Below, in pieces: positions 9,271 to 17,632 of a stretch of DNA of 64,000 nt (its first letter is position 1; each line of letters begins with the position of its first letter). The translations under genes and the position numbers were made by a program. The notes below the pieces were generated by a model. That model ran no database searches and had not been told where the DNA came from. It was given only the letters and a program-made list of their open reading frames with translations. This stretch comes from Ralstonia pickettii (GTDB lineage: Bacteria > Pseudomonadota > Gammaproteobacteria > Burkholderiales > Burkholderiaceae), in contig NZ_CP066771.1 of the NCBI RefSeq assembly GCF_016466415.2, positions 1,426,001 through 1,490,000 on the forward strand. Reading direction: 5' to 3'.

Positions 9271-9526
9271 CATGAACAAGCGCCTCGTCATCCTCAGCGC
9301 ACGCGGCGATTTCGGTTACGGCCCCGGCCAGCGCATTGCCCACCTGAACCACGTCGAGGCCGGCGTCGCCACGGCATTCAGCTACATCGGCATCACCGAT
9401 GTGGCATCCGTCGCCATCGAATACGACGAGTTTGCCGACAAGCGGTTACGCGCGTCCATCGCATCGGCGGAAAACGAGGTCGATGCACTGGTCGCGCGGA
9501 TGGCCGCCGCCGTGGAAGCGGCCTAG
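9271..9526 (+). pseudogene. C-terminal fragment of a flavodoxin-fold NAD(P)H-dependent oxidoreductase
   Basis: The last ~84 codons of an FMN-dependent NADH-azoreductase/quinone-reductase-like protein are present: NKRLVILSARGDFGYGPG, HLNHVEAGVATAFSYIG, then VAIEYDEFAD. A whole protein of this family is about 200 residues, so the N-terminal flavin-binding half is lost. The fragment starts where the opposite-strand lysR remnant starts. That is what a single deletion through a divergent lysR/oxidoreductase pair would leave. Its stop codon overlaps the end of the convergent phosphodiesterase gene by 4 bases. Family recognition is from memory and moderately sure. Confidence 0.65.
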
Positions 9527-10377
9527 TCGATCAGCCGGCCATCCGGCTCGAAGAACGGATGGGGGCCATCGAATTGCCCCACGTAGGCGAGGTGGCTCAC
9601 CAGGCCCTGGCCCGGCACCCATGCGTGCACCTTGTAGGCGGGTGGCTCCATGACGAAGCCGGGCGCCGCGTTCGGGTCGAGATCCAGCGCCACCTGATGC
9701 GCCGGCGACGGGCAAGTCGACGCCACCGTCCCGGCAAACCGCACGTCAATGGAGCGATGCAGATGGCCGCAGATGATGCGCTCGACGTTGCCGGCGGCAC
9801 GCACGATCTGCGCGAAGGCCGGGATGTCTTCGGGGGCGAGCGATTGCACGTCCATGTGGCCGATGCCCGTGGCAAACGGCGGGTGATGCATGGCGATGAC
9901 GGTCGGGCGCTGCGTTTCGCGTGCCAGCGCTTCGGCCAGCCAATCCAGGCACTGCACGCCCAGGCGGCCGCCCGGATGGCCGGAGTCCAGCGTGTCGATC
10001 ACGATCAGGCGAACGTCGCCAATGTCGGTCCAGTACTGCAAAGCGTGCGTGTCTTGCGCATCGGCCGGAATGGGTGCGAGCCAATCGGCAAAGGCTTCGC
10101 GTGCGGCATCACGGCCATCGTGGTTGCCGAGCACCGGCAGCATGCGGATGCCTGCCGCATCGAGCGGCGCCAGCACCGCACGCAGGTGGGCGTATTCCTC
10201 GGGCGCGCCGGCGTCGACCAGATCGCCGGTCAGTACGATAGCGTCTGGTTTCTCGGGCTGTGCCAGGATATGTGCCACGCAGCGTGACAAATAGGCCGCC
10301 GAATCTACGCGCCGATAAGCCAGTTGCCCCGGCCGCTTGATATGAAGATCGGTCAGTTGCAGGAAGTGCATCGGCAT
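9523..10377 (-). CDS. Calcineurin-like phosphodiesterase (CpdA/GpdQ class)
   Basis: A 284-residue binuclear metallophosphoesterase. The metal ligands are in order: D10 and H12 in TDLH, GDLVD (51-55), GNHD (84-87), MHHPP and GHLH. This is the class III cyclic-nucleotide phosphodiesterase/glycerophosphodiesterase layout. Its ATG overlaps the stop of the upstream ABC ATPase gene (TGATG), so it is translationally coupled and part of the transporter operon. That linkage suggests it acts in the cytosol on an imported phosphodiester or phosphorylated compound rather than on cAMP. A second ATG two codons in is an alternative start. Confidence 0.85.
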   Translation of the reverse strand: MPMHFLQLTDLHIKRPGQLAYRRVDSAAYLSRCVAHILAQPEKPDAIVLTGDLVDAGAPEEYAHLRAVLAPLDAAGIRMLPVLGNHDGRDAAREAFADWLAPIPADAQDTHALQYWTDIGDVRLIVIDTLDSGHPGGRLGVQCLDWLAEALARETQRPTVIAMHHPPFATGIGHMDVQSLAPEDIPAFAQIVRAAGNVERIICGHLHRSIDVRFAGTVASTCPSPAHQVALDLDPNAAPGFVMEPPAYKVHAWVPGQGLVSHLAYVGQFDGPHPFFEPDGRLID

Positions 10378-11438
10378 CAGGCTTGCAAGGTCAAGAGGCG
10401 GTCTACCGGGATATCGAAGCCGACCGCATGGCCCAGCGCAAACTGCTGGCGGCCGGGCACATCAATAAACAGCGGCGTGGCTGACACGCCCGCCACGCGC
10501 ACGCGGGTGCGGAAGCCGAGAAACAACGCCGACTCGACCGTGCCCTTCAGCGCCGCCTGGGCCGGGTCGGCCAGCACGGCATCTTCGGGGCGGAAGAAGA
10601 TGGCATTGCCGTCGCCGGCCGGCACGGGTACGCGGCCGCCCGCGCAGACGAATGCGCCATCCTCGCGCGTGCCGTCAAGCCGGTTCATGATGCCGATGAA
10701 GTCCGCCACGTGCCGGTTGGCCGGCTGGAAGTAGATCTCGCGCGGCGTGCCGATCTGCGCAATGCGGCCGGCTTCCATGACGACGATGCGATCGGCCAGC
10801 GCCATCGCCTCTTCCTGATCGTGCGTCACGTAGATCGTCGTGATGCCCAGACCGCGCAGCAGGCGGTCCATCTCGGCGCGCACGGATTCGCGCAGCTTGG
10901 CGTCGAGCGCCGTAAGCGGTTCGTCGAGCAGCAGCACGCGCGGCTCGGGCGCCAGCGCGCGCGCCAGGGCCACGCGTTGGCGCTGCCCGCCCGAAAGCTG
11001 GGCCACACCGCGATCCGCATACGGCGTGAGGTGCATCATCTCCAGCAGCGTGTTAGCCCGGGCGCTGATCTGCGTGTCGGACAAACCGTTCTGCCGGCGC
11101 TGGATGCGCAGGCCGTATTCGACGTTGCCGCGCACGCTCAGGTTCGGGAACAGCGCGTAGCTCTGAAACACCATGCCGACGCGGCGGCGCTCGATCGGGC
11201 GCGCGGTGACGTCTTCGTCGCCAAAGTGCACGGTGCCGCCGGCATCCGGCGCTTCCAGGCCCGCGACGATGCGCAGCGTGGTGGTCTTGCCGCAGCCCGA
11301 GGGGCCGAGCAGCACGACGGTCTCGCCGGCGGCGATGTCGAGGTCCATGGACTCCAGCACGCGTTGGCCGCCGAAGTGTTTTCCGCAGCCACGCAGCCGG
11401 ATCGGCACGGGCGCGAGATGTAGAGGTTCGGTACTCAT
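10377..11438 (-). CDS. ABC transporter ATPase (Fe3+/polyamine/phosphonate-type importer)
   Basis: A 353-residue ATP-binding subunit: Walker A GPSGCGKTTT near residue 46, Q-loop in FQSYALFP, signature LSGGQRQR, Walker B LLLDEPLTALD and the switch His in YVTHDQEEA. A C-terminal TOBE-like domain of about 110 residues follows. The size and PotA/FbpC-like pattern fit importers of iron, polyamines, sulfate or 2-aminoethylphosphonate. The start at 11438 (MSTEPLHL) overlaps the upstream permease gene by four bases. A longer open frame upstream is only the shadow of that permease gene. It couples ATP hydrolysis to transport through the two adjacent permeases. Confidence 0.88.
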   Translation of the reverse strand: MSTEPLHLAPVPIRLRGCGKHFGGQRVLESMDLDIAAGETVVLLGPSGCGKTTTLRIVAGLEAPDAGGTVHFGDEDVTARPIERRRVGMVFQSYALFPNLSVRGNVEYGLRIQRRQNGLSDTQISARANTLLEMMHLTPYADRGVAQLSGGQRQRVALARALAPEPRVLLLDEPLTALDAKLRESVRAEMDRLLRGLGITTIYVTHDQEEAMALADRIVVMEAGRIAQIGTPREIYFQPANRHVADFIGIMNRLDGTREDGAFVCAGGRVPVPAGDGNAIFFRPEDAVLADPAQAALKGTVESALFLGFRTRVRVAGVSATPLFIDVPGRQQFALGHAVGFDIPVDRLLTLQA

Positions 11439-12232
11439 CGGGAAGCCTTTCCGTTGTTCACCCGCAGGCCGCCAAAGCGCTGCATCAGCACCAGCAGGGG
11501 CACGATCATGACGAAGAAGATCAGCGTGTAGGCGCTGGCAATCTCCAGGCGCATCGACGCATAGGTATCGGCCAGGCCGACCGGCAGGGTTTTGGTTTCG
11601 GGCGTGTGCAGCATCCATGTGAGGTTGAATTCGCCCACCGAGAGCGTCACCACCGTCAGCGCGCCGGCCAGGACGCCGGGCTGCACGTTGGGCAGCACAA
11701 TCGTGCGAAAACGCTGCCAGAACGACGCGCCCAGGCTGGCGGCGCCCTCTTCCAGCGTCTTCAGGTTCTGGCCTGCCGCCACGGCGGCAACCGAGCGCAC
11801 CATGAACGGCAGGGTGAACACCACGTGCCCGACGACGATGAACCACAGGCTCTCGCGAAAGCCACCAAAGCCGCCGTACGCCACGATCAACCCCAACGCC
11901 GTCGCCAGGCCCGGCAGCGCCACGGGCAGCGTCAGGAATTCTTCGATCAGGCGGCTCGCACGGCTCTGGCGGCGCGCCAGCACATACCCCGCAGGCACAC
12001 CGGCCGCGAGCACGATCACCAGCGTGCACAGCGCCACCAGCAGCGACATCCAGATCGACGCGTGATACATCTCCCAGACTTGGGCGACCCAATCCAGCGT
12101 CCAACCGCTCTTGAAGCCGCGGATGTAGTTGCGCGTCAGGCCCACGGCCATCGACAGCACGACGGGCACGATCAGGAACAGGCACAGCAGCAGCGTGATG
12201 AGCCACTGCGAAAGAGAAAGCACGCGTTTCAT
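11435..12232 (-). CDS. ABC transporter permease, second subunit
   Basis: A 265-residue inner-membrane permease of the PotB/PotC (binding-protein-dependent MetI-like) fold with about six helices. The EAA loop is visible as EGAASLGASFWQRFRTIVLP, the site that docks the ATPase. It overlaps both neighbours by four bases, as expected of a polycistronic transporter operon. Paired with the permease encoded just upstream, it forms the translocation path; the substrate is unknown. Confidence 0.87.
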   Translation of the reverse strand: MKRVLSLSQWLITLLLCLFLIVPVVLSMAVGLTRNYIRGFKSGWTLDWVAQVWEMYHASIWMSLLVALCTLVIVLAAGVPAGYVLARRQSRASRLIEEFLTLPVALPGLATALGLIVAYGGFGGFRESLWFIVVGHVVFTLPFMVRSVAAVAAGQNLKTLEEGAASLGASFWQRFRTIVLPNVQPGVLAGALTVVTLSVGEFNLTWMLHTPETKTLPVGLADTYASMRLEIASAYTLIFFVMIVPLLVLMQRFGGLRVNNGKASR

Positions 12233-13080
12233 GCTGCGGCCCCACTTGGGCTACCACTCGCGGTGCGCGCAATCGCCAGCACCAGCCACGTCACCACGCC
12301 CAGCACCACCGACAGCGCTGCCGCCATCGCAATGCCCGCGTTGAGCGTGAACTCGGTATAGATCGTCATCGGCAACACGTCGATGTCGGTGGCGAGCGTG
12401 AAGGCGGTGCCGAATGCGCCCATCGACGTGGCAAAACAGATCGCCCCCGAGGCGATCAGCGCAGGCGCCAGCCCTGGCACCAGCACATCGCGCGTCACCT
12501 GCCACGATGATGCGCCCAGCGAGCGCGCCGCTTCTTCCAGTGAACGATCGAGCTTTTCCGCCGCCGCCATCACCGTCAGCACCACGCGCGGAATCGAGAA
12601 ATACAGGTAGCCGAGAAACAACCCGCCGATGGAATAGGCGAACACCCATTTCTCACCGATGAGCTTGTGCGTGACGTCGCCCAGCAGTCCCTGGCGCCCC
12701 GCCAGCAGGATCACCATGAAGCCGACCACCACGCCGGGAAACGCCAGCGGAAACGTCAGCATGGCGGTAATCATCCGCTTGCCCGGCACGTTGCGACGCA
12801 CTAGAAACAGCCCGGCGATGGTCGAGAGGACAAGCGTCGCCAGCGTGACCGCCGCCGACAGCACCACCGTCGAGAACAGGCTGCCCAGATAGCGCGACGT
12901 GGTGAGCGCCGCCGTGTACGTGGCAATCACGCCCTCGCTGCCGCTGACTCGCAGCAGCGCGGCCATCGGCAGCAGCCAGAACGCGCAGAACAGCGCAACG
13001 GCCGGTGCCAGCAACGCCACCCGCCACCGTGCGGGCAGTACCGCATCGTCGGGCAAGGTGTTTCGGGTGACGGTGCTCAT
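12229..13080 (-). CDS. ABC transporter permease, first subunit
   Basis: A 283-residue inner-membrane permease starting MSTVTRNTLP. It has about six helices and an EAA docking loop, EEAARSLGASSWQVTRDVLVP. It begins 2 bases after the binding-protein gene and ends in a four-base overlap with the second permease gene. An open frame extending upstream to 13521 overlaps the binding-protein gene in another frame and is not real. Together the two permeases make a heterodimeric channel of the PotBC/FbpB class. Confidence 0.87.
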   Translation of the reverse strand: MSTVTRNTLPDDAVLPARWRVALLAPAVALFCAFWLLPMAALLRVSGSEGVIATYTAALTTSRYLGSLFSTVVLSAAVTLATLVLSTIAGLFLVRRNVPGKRMITAMLTFPLAFPGVVVGFMVILLAGRQGLLGDVTHKLIGEKWVFAYSIGGLFLGYLYFSIPRVVLTVMAAAEKLDRSLEEAARSLGASSWQVTRDVLVPGLAPALIASGAICFATSMGAFGTAFTLATDIDVLPMTIYTEFTLNAGIAMAAALSVVLGVVTWLVLAIARTASGSPSGAAA

Positions 13081-13082
13081 GC

Positions 13083-14114
13083 TCAGCGGACCTCGTTCAG
13101 GTAGCGCGTGCCAAATGCCTGCTGGCCGGCCGCCATCTTGTTGAAGTCGACCGTCTTGGCGCGGGCGTATTCGCTGGCCGGCAGGAAGCGCGACGCGGCC
13201 TCCTTGCTCATGGCGCTGGCGCGCACCGGGCGCAGGTAGGCGTTGGCCCACAGCGTCTGGCCTTCGTCCGACAGGACAAAATCCAGCACCTTCTTGGCGT
13301 TGTCGGCATGCGGTGCACCGGCCGTCAGGCTCATCACGTACGGCACGGCAATCGTGCCTTCCTGCGGGATCACGAATTCCACGTTCGCGTGATCCTTGTA
13401 CTTGGCGCGGTAGGCGTTGAAGTCGTAGTCGAGCAGGATGGGGATTTCGCCGGCCACCACGCGCGCGTAAGCGGTTTGCTTCGGCACGATCGGCGCGTTC
13501 TTCTTCAACTGCTTGAACCATTCGACGGCGGGGCTGAAGTCGTCAAGCGTGCCGCCCAGGGCCTGGTTGACCGCCACGGCGCCCACGTAGCCGACGAAGG
13601 CGCTGCTCGGGTCGAGGTAGCCGACCATGCCCTTGTATTCGGGCTTGAGCAGATCTTTCCAGGAACGCGGCACGGGCTTGCCTTCCAGTGCGTCCTTGTT
13701 GACGAAGAAGCCCAGCGTGCCGGAGTGGATCGAGAAGAACGCGCCGTCCGGGTCTTTCATGCCGGCCGGAATGTCTTCCCAGTGCTTGGGCTTGTAGTTG
13801 GCGACCAGGCCCTTTTCCTTGGCCTGATACGCAGACGTGATGCCCAGGTAGGCCACGTCGGCCACGGGGTGCGATTTCTCGGCCAGCATCTGCGCGATGG
13901 CCTGGCCGGAGTTCTTGTTGTCGAACGGCACGGTAATGCCGGTCTTGTCCTTGATGGCCTTGATCTGGCTGGCCCAGTCGGCCCATTCGGGCGGGCAGTT
14001 GTAGCAGATGGCGACTTGCTGGCCGGCCGGCTGTGCCTGCACTGGCGCAGCCACGGCGAATGCGCCGGCAGCCACGAGGCCGCACGCGCGCAGCCATTGA
14101 ACGAGACGTTTCAT
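13083..14114 (-). CDS. Periplasmic solute-binding protein of the operon
   Basis: A 343-residue extracellular solute-binding protein. The first ~27 residues are a signal peptide (basic start MKR, hydrophobic core, VQAQP cleavage region). The mature protein begins with an unusual paired-Cys stretch, CYNCPPEWADW, then the two-lobed FbpA/PotD-like fold (SGTLGFFVNKDAL, WKDLLKPEYKG). Such proteins capture Fe3+, polyamines, thiamine or aminophosphonates. The acidic/aromatic pattern does not settle which. It overlaps the lacI-type gene by four bases and should be the most abundant product of the operon. Confidence 0.87.
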   Translation of the reverse strand: MKRLVQWLRACGLVAAGAFAVAAPVQAQPAGQQVAICYNCPPEWADWASQIKAIKDKTGITVPFDNKNSGQAIAQMLAEKSHPVADVAYLGITSAYQAKEKGLVANYKPKHWEDIPAGMKDPDGAFFSIHSGTLGFFVNKDALEGKPVPRSWKDLLKPEYKGMVGYLDPSSAFVGYVGAVAVNQALGGTLDDFSPAVEWFKQLKKNAPIVPKQTAYARVVAGEIPILLDYDFNAYRAKYKDHANVEFVIPQEGTIAVPYVMSLTAGAPHADNAKKVLDFVLSDEGQTLWANAYLRPVRASAMSKEAASRFLPASEYARAKTVDFNKMAAGQQAFGTRYLNEVR

Positions 14115-15181
14115 CGAGACGCTCCTTGCGTATCAGACGTGAGGGAAGAAACAACGGAGAGGGACGCTTCCGCTGGCGCACGGGCCAGCGTGCCGCCCGC
14201 CAGCAGGCGGTGCGGCAACGTAATCGAGGGCACCACCTCGCCGGCGATGCGGCGGGCCAGCGCCGTGGCCGCGTCGGTGCCGATCCGGCGGTGCGGCTGC
14301 GCCACGGTGGCCAGCGTCGGCGAAAGCCACTGCCCCATCGCCAGGCCATCGAAGCCGACCACGCTGACGTCTTCGGGCACGCGCAGACCCATCTCGCGCA
14401 GCGAGCGGATGGTGAGCAGCGCAAGACGGTCGTTGCTGCAGAAAATGGCGGTCGGACGCGGCGGCGCCAGCAGGCGGGCCAGTTCGGCCGGCAGCATGGC
14501 ATCGGCGTTGAAATCAATTTCGACGGGCGGCTGCGGCGCAATGCCGGCCGCTTCCAGCGCTTCGCGGTAGCCGTTGTGGCGCAAGGCCGCACGGTCAGAC
14601 GCTGTCAGCGTGCCCGTCAGCATGCGGATCTGGCGGTGGCCCTGCGCGAGCAACGCGCGAATGGCGTCGCGTGCGGCGGCGCGGTTGTCGACGGTCACGC
14701 AGCAGCGGGCGGGAATGCGCGCCTGGCCGACCGTGTCGTTGTAGACCAGCACGTAGGGCACGTGCTCGGCGTCCAGGCGATCGAGGTGCGGGTTGGCAGC
14801 GGCATCGCCCACGGTCAGGATCAGGCCGTCGACGCGTTGCTCGAGCATGGTCTCGATGGCGCGGGCTTCACGCTCGCGGTCGTAGGCCGTCGTCATGAGC
14901 ATGACGCGCTGGCCTGTGATGGACGCCGCTTCCTCGATGCCCTGCATGCATTCGGCAAAGACGGGGTTGGCCAGCGACGGCAGCACCACGCCCAGCAAGC
15001 CTGTGCGTTCGGCGCGCAACTGACGGCCCAGCGCATTGGGGCGATAGTGCAGCGCATCCATGGCCGCCTGCACACGGGCCAGCGTCGACGCACTCACCCG
15101 CTCCGGCGTGTTGACCGCCCGCGACACCGTGGCAATCGAAATGCCGGCATGCGTCGCGACATCCTTGATGCTGCTGCCCAC
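14111..15181 (-). CDS. LacI-family repressor of the ABC/phosphodiesterase operon
   Basis: A 356-residue regulator with a textbook LacI N-terminus: IKDVATHAGISIATVSRAVN as helix-turn-helix, a hinge helix with ALGRQL near residue 57, then a sugar-binding-like core (VDGLILTVGD, IFCSNDRLALL, VSVVGFDGL). It is the first gene of the operon and overlaps the binding-protein gene by four bases. A perfect LacI-type operator sits 18 bases upstream of its ATG, so it most likely represses itself and the whole transporter until its ligand arrives. Repressor-first operons with a transporter usually sense the imported compound or its breakdown product. Confidence 0.9.
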   Translation of the reverse strand: MGSSIKDVATHAGISIATVSRAVNTPERVSASTLARVQAAMDALHYRPNALGRQLRAERTGLLGVVLPSLANPVFAECMQGIEEAASITGQRVMLMTTAYDREREARAIETMLEQRVDGLILTVGDAAANPHLDRLDAEHVPYVLVYNDTVGQARIPARCCVTVDNRAAARDAIRALLAQGHRQIRMLTGTLTASDRAALRHNGYREALEAAGIAPQPPVEIDFNADAMLPAELARLLAPPRPTAIFCSNDRLALLTIRSLREMGLRVPEDVSVVGFDGLAMGQWLSPTLATVAQPHRRIGTDAATALARRIAGEVVPSITLPHRLLAGGTLARAPAEASLSVVSSLTSDTQGASR

Positions 15182-15198
15182 TGTGCGCCCCTTCGATT

Positions 15199-15212
15199 TG
15201 TAAACGTTTACA
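15199..15212. promoter_or_regulatory. Perfect LacI-family operator
   Basis: TGTAAACGTTTACA is a perfect 14-base palindrome with the central CG typical of LacI/GalR-family sites. It lies just upstream of the lacI-type gene start at 15181, where bound repressor would block initiation. It is the only such site I noticed in the window, which supports local autoregulation. Confidence 0.85.
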
Positions 15213-15421
15213 TCCTAGGTGGGCGGAGTGACTGTTTCATGACAATCCATGCTGCGCCGCAGCCATCGTCGCAACGCAGCATCGCCAGTGTTGTGCATGG
15301 CAAAGTTACAAAGCTCGCATATGCTTCTTACGAACATCGGCAAGCGACGTGCGCCAATGCGTGCGCAGCGGCATGGCCCAGTTGCTGCTGTCCTGTTCTC
15401 GCTGCCTGCTTTGGAGACACC

Positions 15422-16726
15422 ATGCGTGTATCGCCCGTATTCGATGTGCCGACCACCGGCCTGCCCGCCTTGATGCAACACTACGGCGTGGTCCGGGCAC
15501 AGTCCCTGGCCCTGGCCGCGCCGCTATCCGACGCCGATGCCACCGTTCAGTCCATGGACGATGCCAGCCCAGCCAAATGGCACCTGGCCCATACCACCTG
15601 GTTTTTCGAGGAATTCATCCTGGGCCCCAACGTGCCGGGCTATCGCTCGCCGGATGCACGCTACCGCTACCTCTTCAATTCATACTACGAAACGGTGGGT
15701 GCACGGCACCCCCGCCCGCGCCGCGGCATGCTCACCCGCCCCACCCTCGATGAGGTGCGCGCCTATCGCGCCCATGTCGATGCAGCCATGCAGCGCCTGC
15801 TGGCCGACGGTGTATGCGATGACCTTGCCCGCCTGGTGACGCTCGGCCTGCACCACGAGCAGCAGCATCAGGAGTTGCTGTTGACCGATCTCCTCCACCT
15901 GTTCGCGCAGAATCCGCTCTGTCCGGCGTATGCCGAAACGCTCCCACCACGCGTGCATGCGGCGCCCGCGCAACCTGGCTGGGTCAGCTTCCAGGGCGGC
16001 GCCGTGCAGATCGGCAAAACCGAGACAGGAGCCGACACCGATTTCATGTTCGACTGCGAGGGGCCACGCCACACGGTCTGGCTGGAGCCCTACGCATTGG
16101 CCACGCACCCAGTCACCAACCGTGAATGGCTCGCCTTTATGCAGGATGGTGGTTATCGGCAGCCAACGCTGTGGCTGTCCGACGGCTGGGCATGGGTTCA
16201 GCGGGAGGGCATTGACGCCCCGCTCTACTGGCGGGCGGGCATGGACGAGGCCGAAGGTTGGCAGCAGATGTCGCTGCACGGCCTGCAGCCGGTCGATCTG
16301 GATGCGCCGGTCAACCACATCAGCTTTTACGAGTCCGATGCCTACGCCCGCTGGGCCGGCGCTCGCCTTCCGACGGAAGCCGAATGGGAGCACGCCGCAG
16401 AAGGCCAGCCCGTGCAAGGAAACTTCGCCGGGCGGGGCGCGCTACGTCCGTTGCCCGACCATGGCATCGCCGAGGCCGGCAGCCTGCGTCAATTGTTCGG
16501 TGATGTGTGGGAATGGACTGCCAGCCCTTATGGGCCGTATCCGGGCTTCGAGCCCGCCGAAGGCGCCGTGGGCGAATACAACGGCAAGTTCATGTGCAGC
16601 CAGATGGTGCTGCGCGGCGGATCGTGCGTGTCGCCCGAGGGGCATCTGCGGGCGACGTACCGCAACTTCTTCTATCCGCACCAACGGTGGCAGTTCACCG
16701 GAGTGCGGCTGGCGCGACGCGCTTGA
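15422..16726 (+). CDS. egtB: Ergothioneine biosynthesis sulfoxide synthase EgtB
   Basis: A 434-residue non-haem iron enzyme joining hercynine to a thiol (cysteine or gamma-glutamylcysteine) with O2. The N-terminal DinB-like domain carries the iron ligands: His57 (with His54 nearby) and the HxxxH pair His145/His149 in LGLHHEQQHQE. The C-terminal formylglycine-generating-enzyme-like domain follows (LATHPVTNREWLAF, RLPTEAEWEHAA, VLRGGSC). The start at 15422 has GGAGA five bases upstream; the frame is open much further upstream but that is shadow of the lacI region. EgtD, which makes hercynine and is often adjacent, is not in this window. Confidence 0.9.
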   Translation: MRVSPVFDVPTTGLPALMQHYGVVRAQSLALAAPLSDADATVQSMDDASPAKWHLAHTTWFFEEFILGPNVPGYRSPDARYRYLFNSYYETVGARHPRPRRGMLTRPTLDEVRAYRAHVDAAMQRLLADGVCDDLARLVTLGLHHEQQHQELLLTDLLHLFAQNPLCPAYAETLPPRVHAAPAQPGWVSFQGGAVQIGKTETGADTDFMFDCEGPRHTVWLEPYALATHPVTNREWLAFMQDGGYRQPTLWLSDGWAWVQREGIDAPLYWRAGMDEAEGWQQMSLHGLQPVDLDAPVNHISFYESDAYARWAGARLPTEAEWEHAAEGQPVQGNFAGRGALRPLPDHGIAEAGSLRQLFGDVWEWTASPYGPYPGFEPAEGAVGEYNGKFMCSQMVLRGGSCVSPEGHLRATYRNFFYPHQRWQFTGVRLARRA

Positions 16727-16777
16727 CGCCCGTCACGCCCAGTAGCAGGGCCAATTGCCCTGCCATGCAGACCGCGT

Positions 16778-17632
16778 TCAGCGGTTGCTGTCAAACAGCA
16801 TGTTGGTGGGCGTACCGATCGTATCTCGACCGGCCGGGCTAGGTGCTCCGGCGTCGCGTTTAGCGGGCGGCATCGGCGTCGGCACATCCGGCGCTGCGGC
16901 CTTAACAGGCGGGGAGACTGCGGCTGCAGGGACCGGCGCCGAAGCAGGCTTGCCGGACTGCTCCGCCAACTTGCGCCGGCGCGATTCCAGTCCCGCAGCA
17001 ATCTCATCCTGGTGATACCGCTTAGCGAAATCGATCACGTCCATCTTCTGCTGATTGCGCAGGTTCATGTCGGCGCCCTCGTCCAGCAGCAGCTTGACGG
17101 TCGTGATGTGACCGCCCATGGCCGCCATCATCAGCGGCGTGGTCGCGTTGGGGCTTTCGGCATCAATATAGGCCGCGTGGTCGAGCAGGTATTTGACGAT
17201 GTCGTCATACCCGTTGGTGGCGGCGTAATGCAGCGCGGTCCAACCGGTCTTGTTGACCTCCACGTCGTACGTTTCCACCATCAGCTTCACCATGGGCAGC
17301 AGGCCCTGGTACGCGGCCATCATCAGCGCGTTTTCACCTGCGGCATTGGTGCGCTCGAAATCGATGTTCTTGGCGCGAATGAGCGCCTCGGCCACCTCGA
17401 TGTTCTTCTCCTTCAGCGCATCCACCAGCAGCGGCGTGCCGTCGCGGGTCTTCAGGTTGGGGTCGACGCCCTGCGCGACATACTTCTGCACCAGCGCCGG
17501 GCGGTTGTATTCGACGGCGTTGCGCAGATCGTCCTGCGGCGTGGCGAGTGCGACACCCGACAGCGCCATCGTCAAAGCACCAGCGAGGGCGATCTTGTTC
17601 AGTGCTGGCTTCAAGTTATCGCGGTATCGCAT
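16778..17632 (-). CDS. Exported ankyrin-repeat protein
   Basis: A 284-residue protein with a signal peptide (about residues 1-30, ending SGVALA), then four to five ankyrin repeats between about residues 35 and 200 (NALMMAAYQGLLPMVKLM; TALHYAATNGYDDIVKYLL; TPLMMAAMGGHITTVKLLL), and a Pro/Ala-rich C-terminal tail of low complexity. It is probably periplasmic and binds a protein partner; no enzyme motif is seen. The start (MRYRDNLK) lies inside the last 17 bases of tatD, so it is probably co-transcribed with it. Similar tatD-linked ankyrin proteins in related bacteria have no well-defined role that I can name. Confidence 0.85.
   Translation of the reverse strand: MRYRDNLKPALNKIALAGALTMALSGVALATPQDDLRNAVEYNRPALVQKYVAQGVDPNLKTRDGTPLLVDALKEKNIEVAEALIRAKNIDFERTNAAGENALMMAAYQGLLPMVKLMVETYDVEVNKTGWTALHYAATNGYDDIVKYLLDHAAYIDAESPNATTPLMMAAMGGHITTVKLLLDEGADMNLRNQQKMDVIDFAKRYHQDEIAAGLESRRRKLAEQSGKPASAPVPAAAVSPPVKAAAPDVPTPMPPAKRDAGAPSPAGRDTIGTPTNMLFDSNR

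Noticed and set aside
8741-9271. Treating the plus-strand frame 8741-9526 as an intact 261-residue gene
   Set aside because: Only its last ~84 residues resemble a protein family; the earlier part is antisense to the LysR effector domain.
10377-12272. A single 631-residue reading for the ABC ATPase gene with a long N-terminal extension
   Set aside because: The extra residues come from another frame of the upstream permease gene. The ATG at 11438 gives the normal ATPase length with a four-base overlap.
14033-16726. An 897-residue reading for egtB
   Set aside because: The upstream part is antisense to the lacI-type gene. The ATG at 15422 has a good ribosome site and gives normal EgtB length.
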